This document shows positions 25,141-35,309 of a stretch of DNA of 64,000 bases, piece after piece. The translations under genes were made by a program, and so were the position numbers. The stretch is from Capillidium heterosporum (lineage: Eukaryota > Entomophthoromycota > Entomophthoromycetes > Entomophthorales > Capillidiaceae). Location of the stretch: contig WBMQ01000008.1 of assembly GCA_016630905.1 (NCBI GenBank), positions 1,302,001-1,366,000 of the forward strand, read 5' to 3'. Under the pieces are notes generated by a model. It was given only the letters and a program-made list of their open reading frames with translations. It did not search any database and had not been told where the DNA came from. Numbering within the stretch: the stretch's first letter is position 1; every line of letters begins with the position of its first letter.

Positions 25141-25614
25141 TCAGGATTTTTTACGTGGCTTGACAACCTCAAAATCGAAACGCAGGTTGAGGAGTTGCTT
25201 CTTGTTCTTATCCTCTGAAGTCACGTCAACTGTATAGTTCCCCAGGCCAAGGAATATACCCATAATTAAATTGCGCCTAAATACGAACTGACCTGAGTTG
25301 AAAGGGCACCCCTTGCCATCGCTCGTCTTTATGTTGTCGCACAGATTCTTCTTGTTGGAAAAGATATGCTTGCCGGCATGATTTTTGATGACAAAGGCAA
25401 ACTTGGTCCCCTTCTCTACATCACCGTTGACATCTCCAGTCGCTATGAACATGTTGGATTTACCCTTGATGAAGTTTGGTGGGTCCAAGTAGAAAGTTTT
25501 GGCTTGGAGGAGGTCGCTAGGTTGACCACAGTTGCTTAATACTGTGTAATTGGTGGGTAGGCAGGCCTCGGTTGCGACGCAGGTGATAAAAGCTAGCAAC
25601 AAAATTAATTTCAT
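25141..25614 (-). CDS. Secreted ML-domain protein (paralogue of 14907)
   Basis: 157 residues, single exon, ATG at 25614 with signal peptide MKLILLLAFITCVATEAC. It has the same cysteine and motif layout as the gene at 14907: NCGQPSDLLQ, LDPPNFIKGKS, a central KNLCDN..GKGCPF pair, and LGNYTVDVTSEDKNKK before the last strand. Length and spacing match small ML/NPC2-like lipid-binding proteins. A broken copy lies 0.7 kb away on the same strand (26304-26654) and is closer to this gene than to the one at 14907, suggesting tandem duplication. The ligand is unknown; the secretion call rests on the signal peptide. The basic PRKKS end is not a recognised retention signal. Confidence 0.8.
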   Translation of the reverse strand: MKLILLLAFITCVATEACLPTNYTVLSNCGQPSDLLQAKTFYLDPPNFIKGKSNMFIATGDVNGDVEKGTKFAFVIKNHAGKHIFSNKKNLCDNIKTSDGKGCPFNSGQFVFRRNLIMGIFLGLGNYTVDVTSEDKNKKQLLNLRFDFEVVKPRKKS

Positions 25615-26303
25615 AGCTGCTGAAAGTTGGAATAGGTAAGATAATGAATAAATGGTCTTGATGGTTACATTAAATATAGTATTTGTGTTTAGAACCTTTT
25701 GGATTTATTTTAATATTTAAAGTTCTAATATTACTTCAAGACAACTACTGGAATGGATATAAAAAGGTAAAAATTAATTCACCAGATTTGAGTATAGTTA
25801 ACTACAAAGCAACATCTTTAGTTTTTGATAGGATACCTATATTTATCTGTGTATAGGTTTATCATTCATAATTTTCATTTATTTTAGGTAATATACCTCG
25901 TTTATTTAAAGTTAAAGCCATTTAATTTAGTATTGGGCTGCCTAGCGTTGGTTTAAGGTGAATTAAGTTTTAGCCGATCACTAGTTAAAATTATTGGTAA
26001 TAATAATGGTATAGCATTCATACTATAATGATGTCTATCATAGTATTAAATTGTAAATACAACTACTCTCAACAAGTTAAATTGCCTATCAACAAAAGTT
26101 TACTTGATAACTACATACTACAGACGATTTTCTCAAGAAAACCAATGTATTAATATGGGTTTTTTAGTTTGAGTAGTATTTACTATTAAAATATACTTTA
26201 TATAATATACTATAACATACGCGTATTCTTAAATTGACATACACCTATGAGATCCTTTAACCACAGGCCAAATATAAATTTAATACTAAATATAAAAGCT
26301 ATT

Positions 26304-26654
26304 CTACAAATTGGTAATCTGCTTCCTACTCTTATCCTCAGAAGTAATATCTGCAATGCAATTTCCTGATTTGAAGGATCTGGCTAGTCAACTTATGTCT
26401 TGATGAATTTATCAGACTCCAGTGGACACTCTCTACCATATATCTTGATTACTGAGGTGAACTTGATTTTACTAATTTCTTGCTTTAGATTTGACCAGCT
26501 ATTGATGCTGCTTTTGATGAAGGTGGATGAGTTCATAAATAACATATTGAGGTTTAGTACATCGTTGGGATTTTCACAGCTGAGGAGGTGGATGTAGTTG
26601 GTATGTTATCAAATTTAGACTGAGAATTAGGGCTAGTAACGAACTCATTTTCAT
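26304..26654 (-). pseudogene. Broken third ML-domain gene copy
   Basis: Reading the minus strand from ATG 26654 gives an intact signal peptide (MKMSSLLALILSLNLITY). The frame then shifts, and in another frame come CENPNDVLNLNM..STFIKSS and later YGRECPLESDKF, matching the NCGQPSDLLQ, FIKGKS and GKGCPFNSGQF blocks of the neighbour at 25141, before a premature TAA. In a third frame GNCIADITSEDKSRKQ matches its GNYTVDVTSEDKNKKQ, ending in TAG at 26304-26306. At least two frame changes and several losses between the blocks show a decayed duplicate. This is real decay and not a single base error, because the protein also diverges between the conserved blocks. Confidence 0.82.
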
Positions 26655-27330
26655 GGCGGTAGGATACTATACATTTAAAATAAATGAATGGGCATTCTTA
26701 GTACTTTTATAAAGGCTTTTTAATCTCGTAGACCTTGTAAAATATACATAGCATTATGAGACAAGTAGAGAAATAAAGTATAACCAAACACTTTCAATTT
26801 TGAGTGGATGCACTGACTATCCTATAAATCGATTGATCGTTCCTATATATCCTTCCCTTAAATATAGTTACTTCCTTGGGTCACCTTTTAAAAGGCAAGG
26901 TAATGGCATCCCTTAAATTCATCACTATCGGATATGAATATCGATAAACTGGAATTATTTTTAATAGCTTGGCTATCTCATCCAACTAAAATAGTTTTTG
27001 TATTTTAATTGCTAATTATACTTTTATAGCTGCTACTAGTAATTTATAAATGTAGATCAGCTCGTATTTGAGACCTAGATCTAGTATGAAACTTGAGGCT
27101 TGCAGTTATAGTTGGAATTGAAGGGTAAAGTGGAAGTAGGGAGTAAACAAAACAACAATTGAAATATTGATTATACCCTATACATATATACAGGCTATGA
27201 TATTTATAAATAGAATACTAAACGATGTTAAAAGTAAACGTGCAAAGCACTACAACTAGAACGGTTTATGTAGTAACGTTTATTTTCGAAACTAAAACAA
27301 AAATTAAGGGAAATCAAAATTGGGCCAAGT
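26655..27330. other. Intergenic region, no gene seen
   Basis: AT-rich, non-coding; contains the 3' flank of the copper transporter gene and the promoter remnants of the ML pseudogene. Confidence 0.55.
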
Positions 27331-28356
27331 TTAACAGCCACAAGGACGCTTGGTGGACCCATAGGTACGGAATCTAGCAAAGATGAAGGTACCTACTGTA
27401 ATACCTAATATGACGGCGAAAAACAAACCGACGTTGAAAGTCATGGAGATCAACATAAGCAAATAGGCGATACCCGACTCCACAAACTGGAATACAGCCC
27501 GCATCCCGTCGATCTGGAACTGGCGACCGCTGTAGCTAGTCAATTTGTCGTTACTCTCCAAAGTCCAACCCGACTCCAATTTGGTGCGCATAGTCAGCAA
27601 AAATTCGTAAAGAATACCTAAGGCGATGATGGCGATGAAACTACCGGCGTACTGGCCGGGGGTACGAGGTACCCATTCCTTGAAGAGGATGTAGTCGGAT
27701 AGACCGGTGTGGAAGTACATGCGCATCTGGGGAGGTGTATTATCGCCGTTCATGGCGCAGTAGGGCAGCGAAAGTTTAGGAGCGCCGCTTGCCGACCCTG
27801 GGCACATGGATGACCACTGAGCACATTCATTCATCTCGGGCATGGCTTGGCACAGTTGGGCGTAGGTACCTAACAGGTCGCACTTGGAGTAGCCACGCGA
27901 TTTGGGGCACTTTTCACATCCATCCATCGACATAGAGTCGCAGATAGAGTGGACTAAGGTGTTGGTTTGGTTGGTATAAGGTAAGTTGGCGATAGGCGTG
28001 TTGCTTGTACACTGTTTTACTACTGAGCCTTTGCCACACAAGACGTTGTAGTTGTTACAGTCGGACATACCGGGCATGTCAAAGGCGCATATGTCGGCTA
28101 AGACGGAGAAGCGGTTGCAGTAAGGTTCGTTGGCGATCGCAGTGTTGTTCTTGCATAGATCGGATACTGAGCACCCGGGCATATAAGACATCTGTCGACA
28201 CAGGTTGCCAATATCCTTCTCAATTGTGTCGGGGTCTAAAGTATAGTCGACACAGCTGCTGTCGGTTGGGTCTTGCAGGCAGTCCTTCGCCGCTACATGA
28301 CTTCCCATCGTCAAAAGAGCAACTGCTCGCAAAAGGTTGGGTAGGTTTAGTTTCAT
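27331..28356 (-). CDS. Ctr-family copper transporter with Cys-rich extracellular domain
   Basis: 341 residues, single exon. A signal peptide (MKLNLPNLLRAVALLTMGSH) leads into a Cys-rich ectodomain of about 180 residues with roughly 24 cysteines arranged as repeats around CxxMxxMxxC-like cores (CRQMSYMPGC, CAFDMPGMSDC, CQAMPEMNEC). The C-terminal 135 residues are a Ctr domain: an MRMYFHTG entry before TM1, the copper-selective MxxxM in TM2 (MLISM), a GxxxG packing motif in TM3 (GITVG), and a terminal CGC. Ctr trimers import Cu(I) at the plasma membrane or release it from vacuoles. The Met- and Cys-rich ectodomain could bind copper at the entry. Transport is secure by motifs; the role of the ectodomain is inference. 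Confidence 0.92.
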   Translation of the reverse strand: MKLNLPNLLRAVALLTMGSHVAAKDCLQDPTDSSCVDYTLDPDTIEKDIGNLCRQMSYMPGCSVSDLCKNNTAIANEPYCNRFSVLADICAFDMPGMSDCNNYNVLCGKGSVVKQCTSNTPIANLPYTNQTNTLVHSICDSMSMDGCEKCPKSRGYSKCDLLGTYAQLCQAMPEMNECAQWSSMCPGSASGAPKLSLPYCAMNGDNTPPQMRMYFHTGLSDYILFKEWVPRTPGQYAGSFIAIIALGILYEFLLTMRTKLESGWTLESNDKLTSYSGRQFQIDGMRAVFQFVESGIAYLLMLISMTFNVGLFFAVILGITVGTFIFARFRTYGSTKRPCGC

Positions 28357-29416
28357 GGTCGTAATCTGTCAATATTTAATGGTAAATAAAGAATCGAACT
28401 TTTGGAAGTTGGCGGATGCTTCGATTATCGTTTAGTTGAAAATTTACCAAGTTGGAATGGAATAAATAGAACTAAAAGAAAGGTGAAGAAGGAGTTTTGG
28501 TTCTTTCAACTTATATATGGGCGGTATGGAACCATTAGAAGCTTCTAACAGTGAATAATCTATCCAACTAAGTTAGGGAGTTGACTCTAGACCTATTTGT
28601 AGCAAATCAGCTACTTTGAAGTATTTAAGCGTGGATAAACTTCTATAGCCTAAATCAGACGTTAAGAAAGCAGTGGCTTTGATTGGCCCATCTTATTTGA
28701 AATTGGTAAGTATACTTGGCTGAGGAAACTTGTTGGAAAAGTTAGTGGGTTTTAATAGCTATATAAAGATGGTTACCAGGCTGAATAGATGCATAAGGGT
28801 TCAGGTCTATATTTGTAAGCTTTTGTCTTAGTCAAGCCAAGAAGGTATCGAATCTTTTAGTCGCTCTTTATATAGTTACGCAGAGTATGTGGCTTTTATA
28901 GCAGCCTGCAAAAGTAAGTTTACCGTTCCATTTCAAATCGATTACCTTTTAAAATATTGTGTGCATTTCTCCTAAATTCATACATGAAAATACCTAGAAT
29001 TTTGGAAGGGATATTGATGTATTACAGCTAATTTGAGAGGGAATGGTGCCTTAGCTACTTATCACACGCTTTGAATTATTTTGTTCAAGTAGATATTATC
29101 AAGCCCACTAAAATATGATATACAGCTGCGATTCCAGCTAGAAAGTTTTAAATACTAATCAACCAGAACGATCCTTCGTGGCAAGCTAAATACATTCATC
29201 GCAAGGAAACGGTCCATTCTTGATAAGCCATACCATCTGATAGAAAATATATAGTCCTTGAAGCTTTTTGAGCTTTTCATGTTTTAAAGGAAAATGTATG
29301 ATGTCACATTTAGTACAAAAGAGATCACAGGTTTAGTAAACTACGTTACGTCAGAAGCCAAACTTCAAGTCTATAAAAGTTGTCTTTAACCTTCCATCTG
29401 CTTTTACAAGCACAAA
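28357..29416. other. Divergent promoter region, 1.06 kb
   Basis: Separates the copper transporter (-) from the small gene at 29417 (+). No exon or RNA gene recognised. A tataaaag box lies about 45 bp upstream of the ATG at 29417. Confidence 0.55.
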
Positions 29417-29929
29417 ATGACAGACAAAGCACTAACTATAAACCAAGCCATCGAAAAGTTCTCCACTTTACGTACGATCAAAGGCCATTTTGGTGGTGGT
29501 GAAAGCAACCCCGACGTTGATCAATTTAACGGACCTAAACACAAAGCTCTCGATGTAAAATCTTTCTTTTTAGTTTATTAATCTTCCTTTTAGCAAATCT
29601 TGAAACACTTTGGTAAACCAGGCCAAGACGCCAAAGCAATCTTGGAAAGTATTGGACAGCCCGATCGTAAAGAAACTTATATCCCTGAAGTTGCTCATGA
29701 CGAAGCTGTCAAAGGTAGTGGTAGGGCTGGTACCAAAGCAGGTAGTCAGATGGTGCCTATCGCCCCAGGACCTTTTATAGGTTCAGGTGGTATCGATACT
29801 CAAAGTAAGGAAAGTCAACCTTTCTACATGGTTTATGAATGGAGAGGGAGACATGACTACATCTACTTCAAGGTCGACGCTGTAACTGATAGGGTTGAAA
29901 CTGCTGATTGGTACCATGCTCTGGACTAG
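29417..29929 (+). CDS. Conserved small fungal protein of unknown function, 157 aa
   Basis: Two exons (29417-29554, 29594-29929) around a 39-nt intron; start at the first ATG, with phase 0 at the junction. The protein is soluble, without signal peptide or membrane segment. Its order of blocks is a short N-terminal helix, LRTIKGHFGGGESNPDVD, a helix LKHFGKPGQDAKAILESIG, a Gly-rich PIAPGPFIGSGGI loop, and a C-terminal MVYEWRGRHDYIYFKVD..DWYHAL block. The last block, with its WRGRHDYIYF core, resembles small conserved proteins I associate with many fungi, but I cannot name the family or a function with confidence. Strong composition, splice signals and an uninterrupted frame support it as real. 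Confidence 0.8.
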
Positions 29930-30285
29930 TAGGATCTTGATTATTGACCAAGTAAATTTTAAATTTGTAACTTTACTTTGTTTATAATATATTTAAATCT
30001 ATATTTTAAGTGTTTATATTTATAACTTGTATGCTGGTGCTATTCTATATTATTTGATAATTTCAAATGACAAATAAAAGTAGTAGTAAAGTATACATTT
30101 ATAAAGCCTTTCTACTAAAATTTAAATATATTTCTTTTTGCAACTAAAATGCTTGAATAAAAGATATAGCATACTATAAACCAATTTTTATAAAACTATA
30201 CAGTATAGAGTTTACAAATATACATTTATATGTAAGGAAAAGAAGTTACTACTATTAATAAATTTACCACCATTTGCTAAAACTT
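29930..30285. other. Short intergenic region between convergent genes
   Basis: About 350 bp of very AT-rich sequence containing the 3' ends of the genes at 29417 (+) and 30286 (-). Nothing else seen. Confidence 0.6.
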
Positions 30286-30729
30286 TTATTTATTCTTTCC
30301 ATCAATTCTTTCCTTTATGGTGTCCATCTTGGTCTTCAATTTCTCCATCCTTTCGTTCAAGCTAAGTTTCTCCTGCTCCAGCCTATTATAAAAAATAAAC
30401 AACGGGTACCTATTTATAATCTTACTTTATCTTGAGGAACCTCAAGTTGATTTCATCTTCAGTCACTAGTATCGTTTCCTAAAGTTATTTAAAAAATTAA
30501 GTACAAAACATTAAATAATGCTTCTTACTTTATCGTTCAGCTTGTACTCTACAATACCATCTTCTATCTTGACAATCTTATCTTTGCCTATCATTACTTC
30601 TTCTTGCTTCTTAACTTTATGTTCTCTGAATTTATAGCCCAGGTAAGTACCACCCAAAACGATGGGGATAGCTAAAAATATGAACTTGTAACGATTGACG
30701 TTGTTGGAAAATGAGAAGTTGTTGCTCAT
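30286..30729 (-). CDS. Small single-pass membrane protein with C-terminal coiled coil, 116 aa
   Basis: Three exons on the minus strand (30529-30729, 30426-30478, 30286-30382) with introns of 50 and 43 nt; all phases fit. Residues 1-15 are hydrophilic, residues about 16-32 form one membrane helix (FIFLAIPIVLGGTYLGY), then a basic KFREHKVKKQ segment suggests a defined topology. The remaining 70 residues are Lys/Glu-rich and end in a likely coiled coil (LEQEKLSLNERMEKLKTKMD). I do not recognise it. Size and layout resemble small mitochondrial inner-membrane assembly factors, but that is inference only. Its exons are too short to be found by open-frame length alone. Confidence 0.75.
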
Positions 30730-31508
30730 TTAAGTTTGTGGAGGTTTATTTAAAAGTTTTGAAGTTGAAAGTTGAAAAGCTTGGAAAGTCAAAGTTGAAA
30801 ATATAAAGTTTGAGCTTCTTGACAAAAGCTTATGGCTCAAGCATCAAAATAAATTTGCACAAAATTTCAATAAAAGTTGATATTATCTTTACTAGATCTT
30901 GATGAAAATTTCAGTTGAAAGGCAGCTTTTCAAAAGTATTGGTTCAGTAAATACAATCTATAATAATCAGTAATAGTTACTTGAACCTTGCCTTTAGATA
31001 ATCGATACAAAGTATTAGTATTACTTTGTTAGATGGCTTGCAAAATCCTTCGGAATAAGAATATATATTCTTTTATCCTTCGACTACTTACAAGCTATAG
31101 AGTAGCTATCTTTATTATAAGAACATATTTCTAGATGTGGTACTGGCAGGAGCTTTTAATTATATATATAAACTAGCTACTGAACTCTTGTGAAAATATA
31201 GAGATTATCTTTTATCTATTTAAAGATTTAGCTTTGGTTGATAGTGATCGTTATTTCTAATTTAGTAAAAGCAGGTTAAAGATTTGGAAGTTGATATATA
31301 TGTTGTAGCTCATAATCACTACATTATATATACAAATAGCCTCTATACTACAAATGTAGTGATGCCCTTATTTGATAGTACTATGTAAACGAATGTCGCA
31401 ATATACCAACTACTATACTTTATAAAGGCCATAAAAGATTTATCAAAATCATATACTTTAGCGCTTTATTCAAAATTAAAAGGAGGCAAGTTCGCCCATC
31501 TTCAAAAG
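30730..31508. other. Intergenic region, no gene seen
   Basis: About 780 bp, AT-rich. It lies upstream of the gene at 30286 (-) and downstream of MetAP1 (-). No coding or RNA feature recognised. Confidence 0.6.
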
Positions 31509-32777
31509 TTACTTGATTAAAGTCTTGGTCTTGTTATCCTTACGCTCGTCGATAGCAGCAGTTAGAATTTCACAACCATCCTTAGTGATGAGTAAGGTAT
31601 GCTCGAATTGAGCGGACCTCTTACCATCCTTAGTGGTAGCAGTCCAGTTGTCAGGCCAGTGGATGTCGTGGTAGCTACCTTCGTTGATCATAGGTTCGAT
31701 CGTGAAGCAGTGCCCTTCCCGCATGACGCCAATGGCTTTGTTCTTGGTGTAATGGGGAACGTTGGGGGTAGTGTGGAACAGCTTGTTGATACCATGGCCA
31801 CAGTAACTTCGCACTACTGAGAATCCGTTAGCTTTGGCGTGAGCTTCAATAATAGCTCCTAAGTCTCTATACAAAAATCCAGGCTTGCAGGCGTCGATAG
31901 CCAAATCTAGGCACTCCTTGGTGACATTGACTAGTTTAACACCAGCTGGATCGACGTTCCCAACCAAGTAAGTATGGTTCAAATCACCATGGTGCTTGTT
32001 GAAGTATAAGGACACGTCGATGTTGACGATGTCGCCATCTACCAATGGTCGTCTATCGGGTATACCGTGGCAAATGACTTCATTTACTGAGGTGCAGCAG
32101 GATTTGGGGAAGTTGTGATAGTTTAATGGGGATGGGTAGCACTTCCTTTCGATACAGGCTTTGTGGATGACTTCATCGATGTAGTCGGTTGTCACCCCCG
32201 CTTTGATTACTGAGGCTCCGATATCTAAAACTTCTCGGGATAGCTAGAATAGAAATTCTCAATAAAAGAATGTAAAAGCAAATGCTTACTCTGCATACTT
32301 CCCTCATAGCTGCTATCTCGGCCTCATCTAATACGGCAATTTTGGTACTACCCCTATTTTTTAACTCCTCCTTAGGTAAGCCTTTTAAAGATACAATAAA
32401 TAAATGTAATAAATAAATTAAATTTACCATCTAAAGCATGATCCGGTTTGTCGATATCTTGAGGGATAACTCGCTTAGCTGAAAGTGGGTACTGGGCCCT
32501 AACCTTGCCACTGTAAATTGAAATTGGGAACGGGTCGTAACTACCATCTTTTAAAAATAAATGGCAAAGTTGAGTTATGGATAATTTTTGAAAAGTTACC
32601 TGCATTTTTAGTGTGTAGGAGCTTGTGGACGGGCCAATTCAACTTGAAACAATCTTGAGAGCAGAAATGGGAACCTTCGATCTTCAACTTGAGACAGGTC
32701 GGGCACTGTAACTTTGCCGCCTTGTTACAACCCTGTCCGGTACATAACTTTTCAATGGTCTTCGTCTCGCTTGACAT
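31509..32777 (-). CDS. MAP1: Methionine aminopeptidase 1
   Basis: Removes the initiator methionine from nascent chains at the ribosome. Four exons (32600-32777, 32428-32547, 32290-32381, 31509-32243; introns 52, 46 and 46 nt) give 374 residues, normal for eukaryotic type 1. The N-terminal C6H2 zinc finger (about residues 11-54) has [17 protein letters not shown] and [18 protein letters not shown] and mediates ribosome association. The pita-bread catalytic domain carries all five metal ligands: Asp in NIDVSLY, Asp in HGDLNHTY, His in GHGINKLFH, Glu in FTIEPMI and Glu in QFEHTLLIT; the substrate-facing PNVPHY is also present. Start is ATG 32777; an upstream in-frame codon is not ATG. It shares a 127-bp divergent promoter with the 35K gene. 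Confidence 0.97.
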
Positions 32778-32904
32778 CTTCAAATTTTCAAGAGAAGCCC
32801 AAGCAAAATTTCTACCAAATCTTGATATAGAAAAGTGATGTCATTGTTATGTACTATTCCAAAAGGATCGAGATTTGCTATCCAAACCAGACTTTGGAAC
32901 GAAA
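32778..32904. promoter_or_regulatory. 127-bp divergent promoter between MetAP1 and U11/U12-35K
   Basis: Start codons of two oppositely transcribed genes are only 127 bp apart, so both promoters and 5' leaders must fit here or overlap. No clear TATA box is seen in either direction. Confidence 0.6.
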
Positions 32905-33647
32905 ATGGATAGACGTCGATACTATTTGAAGGTGTACAACCCATTAAGAGCTAGCAATTCTAATGGAAACAAGTCATATTTTGAAAGGTCAGTCAAGCGA
33001 GCTTTAAAAGTTGCGTATAAAAAGAAAACTAGTAAGACTATATTTGATAATGGTAGTATTGGTAACATTGAATAGTTAAAAGGAAAGTAAAGTGTAGTTG
33101 GTTGAAAACTTTAATTGTTTATAAATTGAAGCCAGAGTTAACCGAAGGTAACGTATTTCACACAAACTTTTTTACTTATAAGCCATTCATTTCAATTAGA
33201 TATTCTGAGAAAGGAGTTTGAAAGGTTTGGTAGCATAACCAGAGTAAAAATAATACGAGACTTGAGTAAGCTTTTCCTATCTACAATATAACTAATCCTT
33301 GGTGCTCTTAAAGTAACTGGTCAAAGTAAAAACTACGGGTTCGTAACCTACAAGCACTTTAAAGATTGTCAACATGCCTACAATGTAAATTTGAAAATGA
33401 AAATAATACTGATAGTTTAGAAAAATGGTCAAATATATATAGGCAAAGATTTAGTATTAGTCGATTATAAACGTAGCCATATTATGAAGAATTTTATACC
33501 TAGACGTAAAGGTAGTAGAATTTAGATATTAAGCCCATATTTATTTTCCAATCGGCAGGTGGAGGTCTAGGTGGAAACAAATCTTCGGGGCAGTTAAGGT
33601 TCGGGACCAAATTAAAGCCGTTTAAACAGACAATTAATACAAGGTAG
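32905..33647 (+). CDS. SNRNP35: U11/U12 snRNP 35 kDa protein (minor spliceosome)
   Basis: Six small exons (32905-33031, 33076-33147, 33200-33265, 33314-33384, 33421-33511, 33559-33647) with introns of 36-52 nt join in one frame to about 171 residues. Order: a short N-terminus with YNPLRASNSNG and a basic helix; an RRM with RNP2-like LIVYKL and RNP1-like KNYGFVTY; then VDYKRSHIMKNFIPRRK, GGGLGGNKSSGQLRFG and PFKQTIN. The N-terminal YxPLKAGSIDG-like block and the GGGLGGxKxSGQLRFGxxxxPFxxxIN tail are features of the 35K protein of U11/U12 snRNP. The related U1-70K has a longer N-terminus and a different sequence after GGGLGG. The protein acts in nuclear U12-type 5' splice-site recognition. The last stop may be replaced by a further exon (donor at about 33644, acceptor near 33678). 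Confidence 0.83.
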
Positions 33648-33864
33648 GTATGCTATACAAGGTAAGTACTAAGTTTAGCTTTGTAGTAAAGGTGAACTAT
33701 CCTCCGACCTAAGCTATTCAGCGGAAAGTTGGCGTAAAGAGAGTGTCATTAAACTAGGCTATTCAAAATACCTATAAATGAGTAGCATCGAGCAATCGTT
33801 TAGTTAGGTAAAGGGGTGAGATATGAAATGTAAATAAAGGGTTATTTAGAAGAGCTGCTTTACT

Positions 33865-35070
33865 TCAAAAGATAATTGTTTCCATATCGTACTTTTCTAA
33901 TTTAGGCATGGGAGGTTTGCCAGCCCAGCTATTTAACTCCACCTTTACAAAGTTCCCTTTGCAGCTACAGCTGAGTATTGGTACACTGGATAGTAAAAAA
34001 CAGTAACACCTACTTAACATGCGCAGCCTCGAACTGGAAACGATTCCCTCAATGATGTTACCTTCCCTAGGTAGGTTAGGATCCTTGGACAGTAAGATAA
34101 AGTTGGATGTAATAAAGTAAAAGTCGACGTCGGATTTCAACTCCAATTCTTTTACTATATGGTCAGGTAACGGTGGTAAAACTTTGTTCAACAGTGCGTT
34201 AAAGAACCTCGTCTTCAGGTTATAAGTTCGAGTAGCACTGTGCGCTGCATTGGATAAAAGTACGCTGTTGGGCTCCAAGTTCAATTTGTTAAACCTGACT
34301 AAACTTTTTACTTTGTCGTTCAATTGATCGGATGAAGTTATAGCGTAGTCGTAGTATATTCTTTGGTCAGGGGTCACTTTGGCTGTACATGGTAGATTTA
34401 TTATAGGCTTTTGTTTAAAATATAGTATTAGTTATGGATTCTAAACTATAAATTACTTGCAGCAGCTCCCATTTCACTTTTCCCCTACGACCATACGTTA
34501 ATTCTAAGATAGAAATTATACTTTCCCGGTCGTACCTATTCGCTTTGGATAGCTGCCTACAGTACTACAAAAATATATATAAAGTTTGGCTAAAGTTTAG
34601 TTTACTTTTCTAGAAAATGCCCGAAGTCTGTTACAATGTTGGCTACCTATTTCAGCCTCCTTGTTTAAACGAAACTCATGTTTGATTCTCTCGATTAGAT
34701 AGAAACTATAAATCGATAAATAATAACAATGATAATAAAGCAGTTACCTAGCTCGCTTATCAAAAAACTTTAAACTTTCCCTCAGCAATTTTCTATAAGT
34801 TAGTAGGACCTCGTACCTTTGCCAACTTGGACTTTCGTAGAATTGAGGCAATGTTAAATTTAAACTTAGCAACCTACTATCACTGTGACTGGGATATATC
34901 CATGGAGTAGTTTCTTTTTTGTAAAGCTGGCTTTTGTTATTTTGTACTTTTAATAGGTAAGGTTGGTAGATGATAAATTTAGAAGTTGGTAATAGATGTT
35001 TGGATAAGTTCTTTGTTTTTGAATCTGATGTCGGTTGTATCAGCTTCTTATACTTTAGTAGGCTCTTCAT
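33865..35070 (-). CDS. LYR-type (Complex1_LYR-like) protein, probably mitochondrial, 357 aa
   Basis: Four exons on the minus strand (34748-35070, 34606-34705, 34457-34564, 33865-34407) with introns of 42, 41 and 49 nt. Residues about 80-155 form an LYR-like three-helix unit: WQRYEVLLTYRKLLRESLKF, then FYLIERIKHEFRLNKEAEIG, then LRAFSRKYCRQLSKAN. The tyrosine-arginine pair sits in TYR rather than LYR. LYR proteins bind mitochondrial acyl carrier protein and help assemble Fe-S, respiratory-chain or ribosomal complexes. The C-terminal half (from TPDQRIYYDYA) has no family I recognise and includes a Cys/Ser-rich stretch. The N-terminus is Lys/Ser-rich without acidic residues for its first 16 positions, consistent with import. 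Precise role unknown. Confidence 0.75.
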
Positions 35071-35309
35071 CTATCTATATGTTTTGTTGGTTATAAATTG
35101 AAGGTAACAAATATCTGTCAAAATTGTTATTCTTATTGAGATAGAAAAACTATGGATAAGTATAAAATGAAAAGGTTTCTAATTAGTAACCAATAGATTA
35201 GACTTATTTATCAAACTTTATTGCAATAATAAATTTCACTAATTGTCTATACACCTACTGGGAATTCTATTAATAAGGTGTCAAATATGTCTAAAATAAC
35301 AAAATTTTA
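35071..35309. other. Promoter-proximal sequence upstream of the LYR gene
   Basis: AT-rich but of normal dinucleotide make-up; it grades into the extreme island that follows. Confidence 0.4.

Noticed and set aside
32905-33647. U1-70K as the identity of the RRM gene
   Set aside because: U1-70K has a long N-terminal region before the RRM and a different sequence after GGGLGG. The short YNPLR start and the SGQLRFG..PFKQTIN end fit U11/U12-35K.
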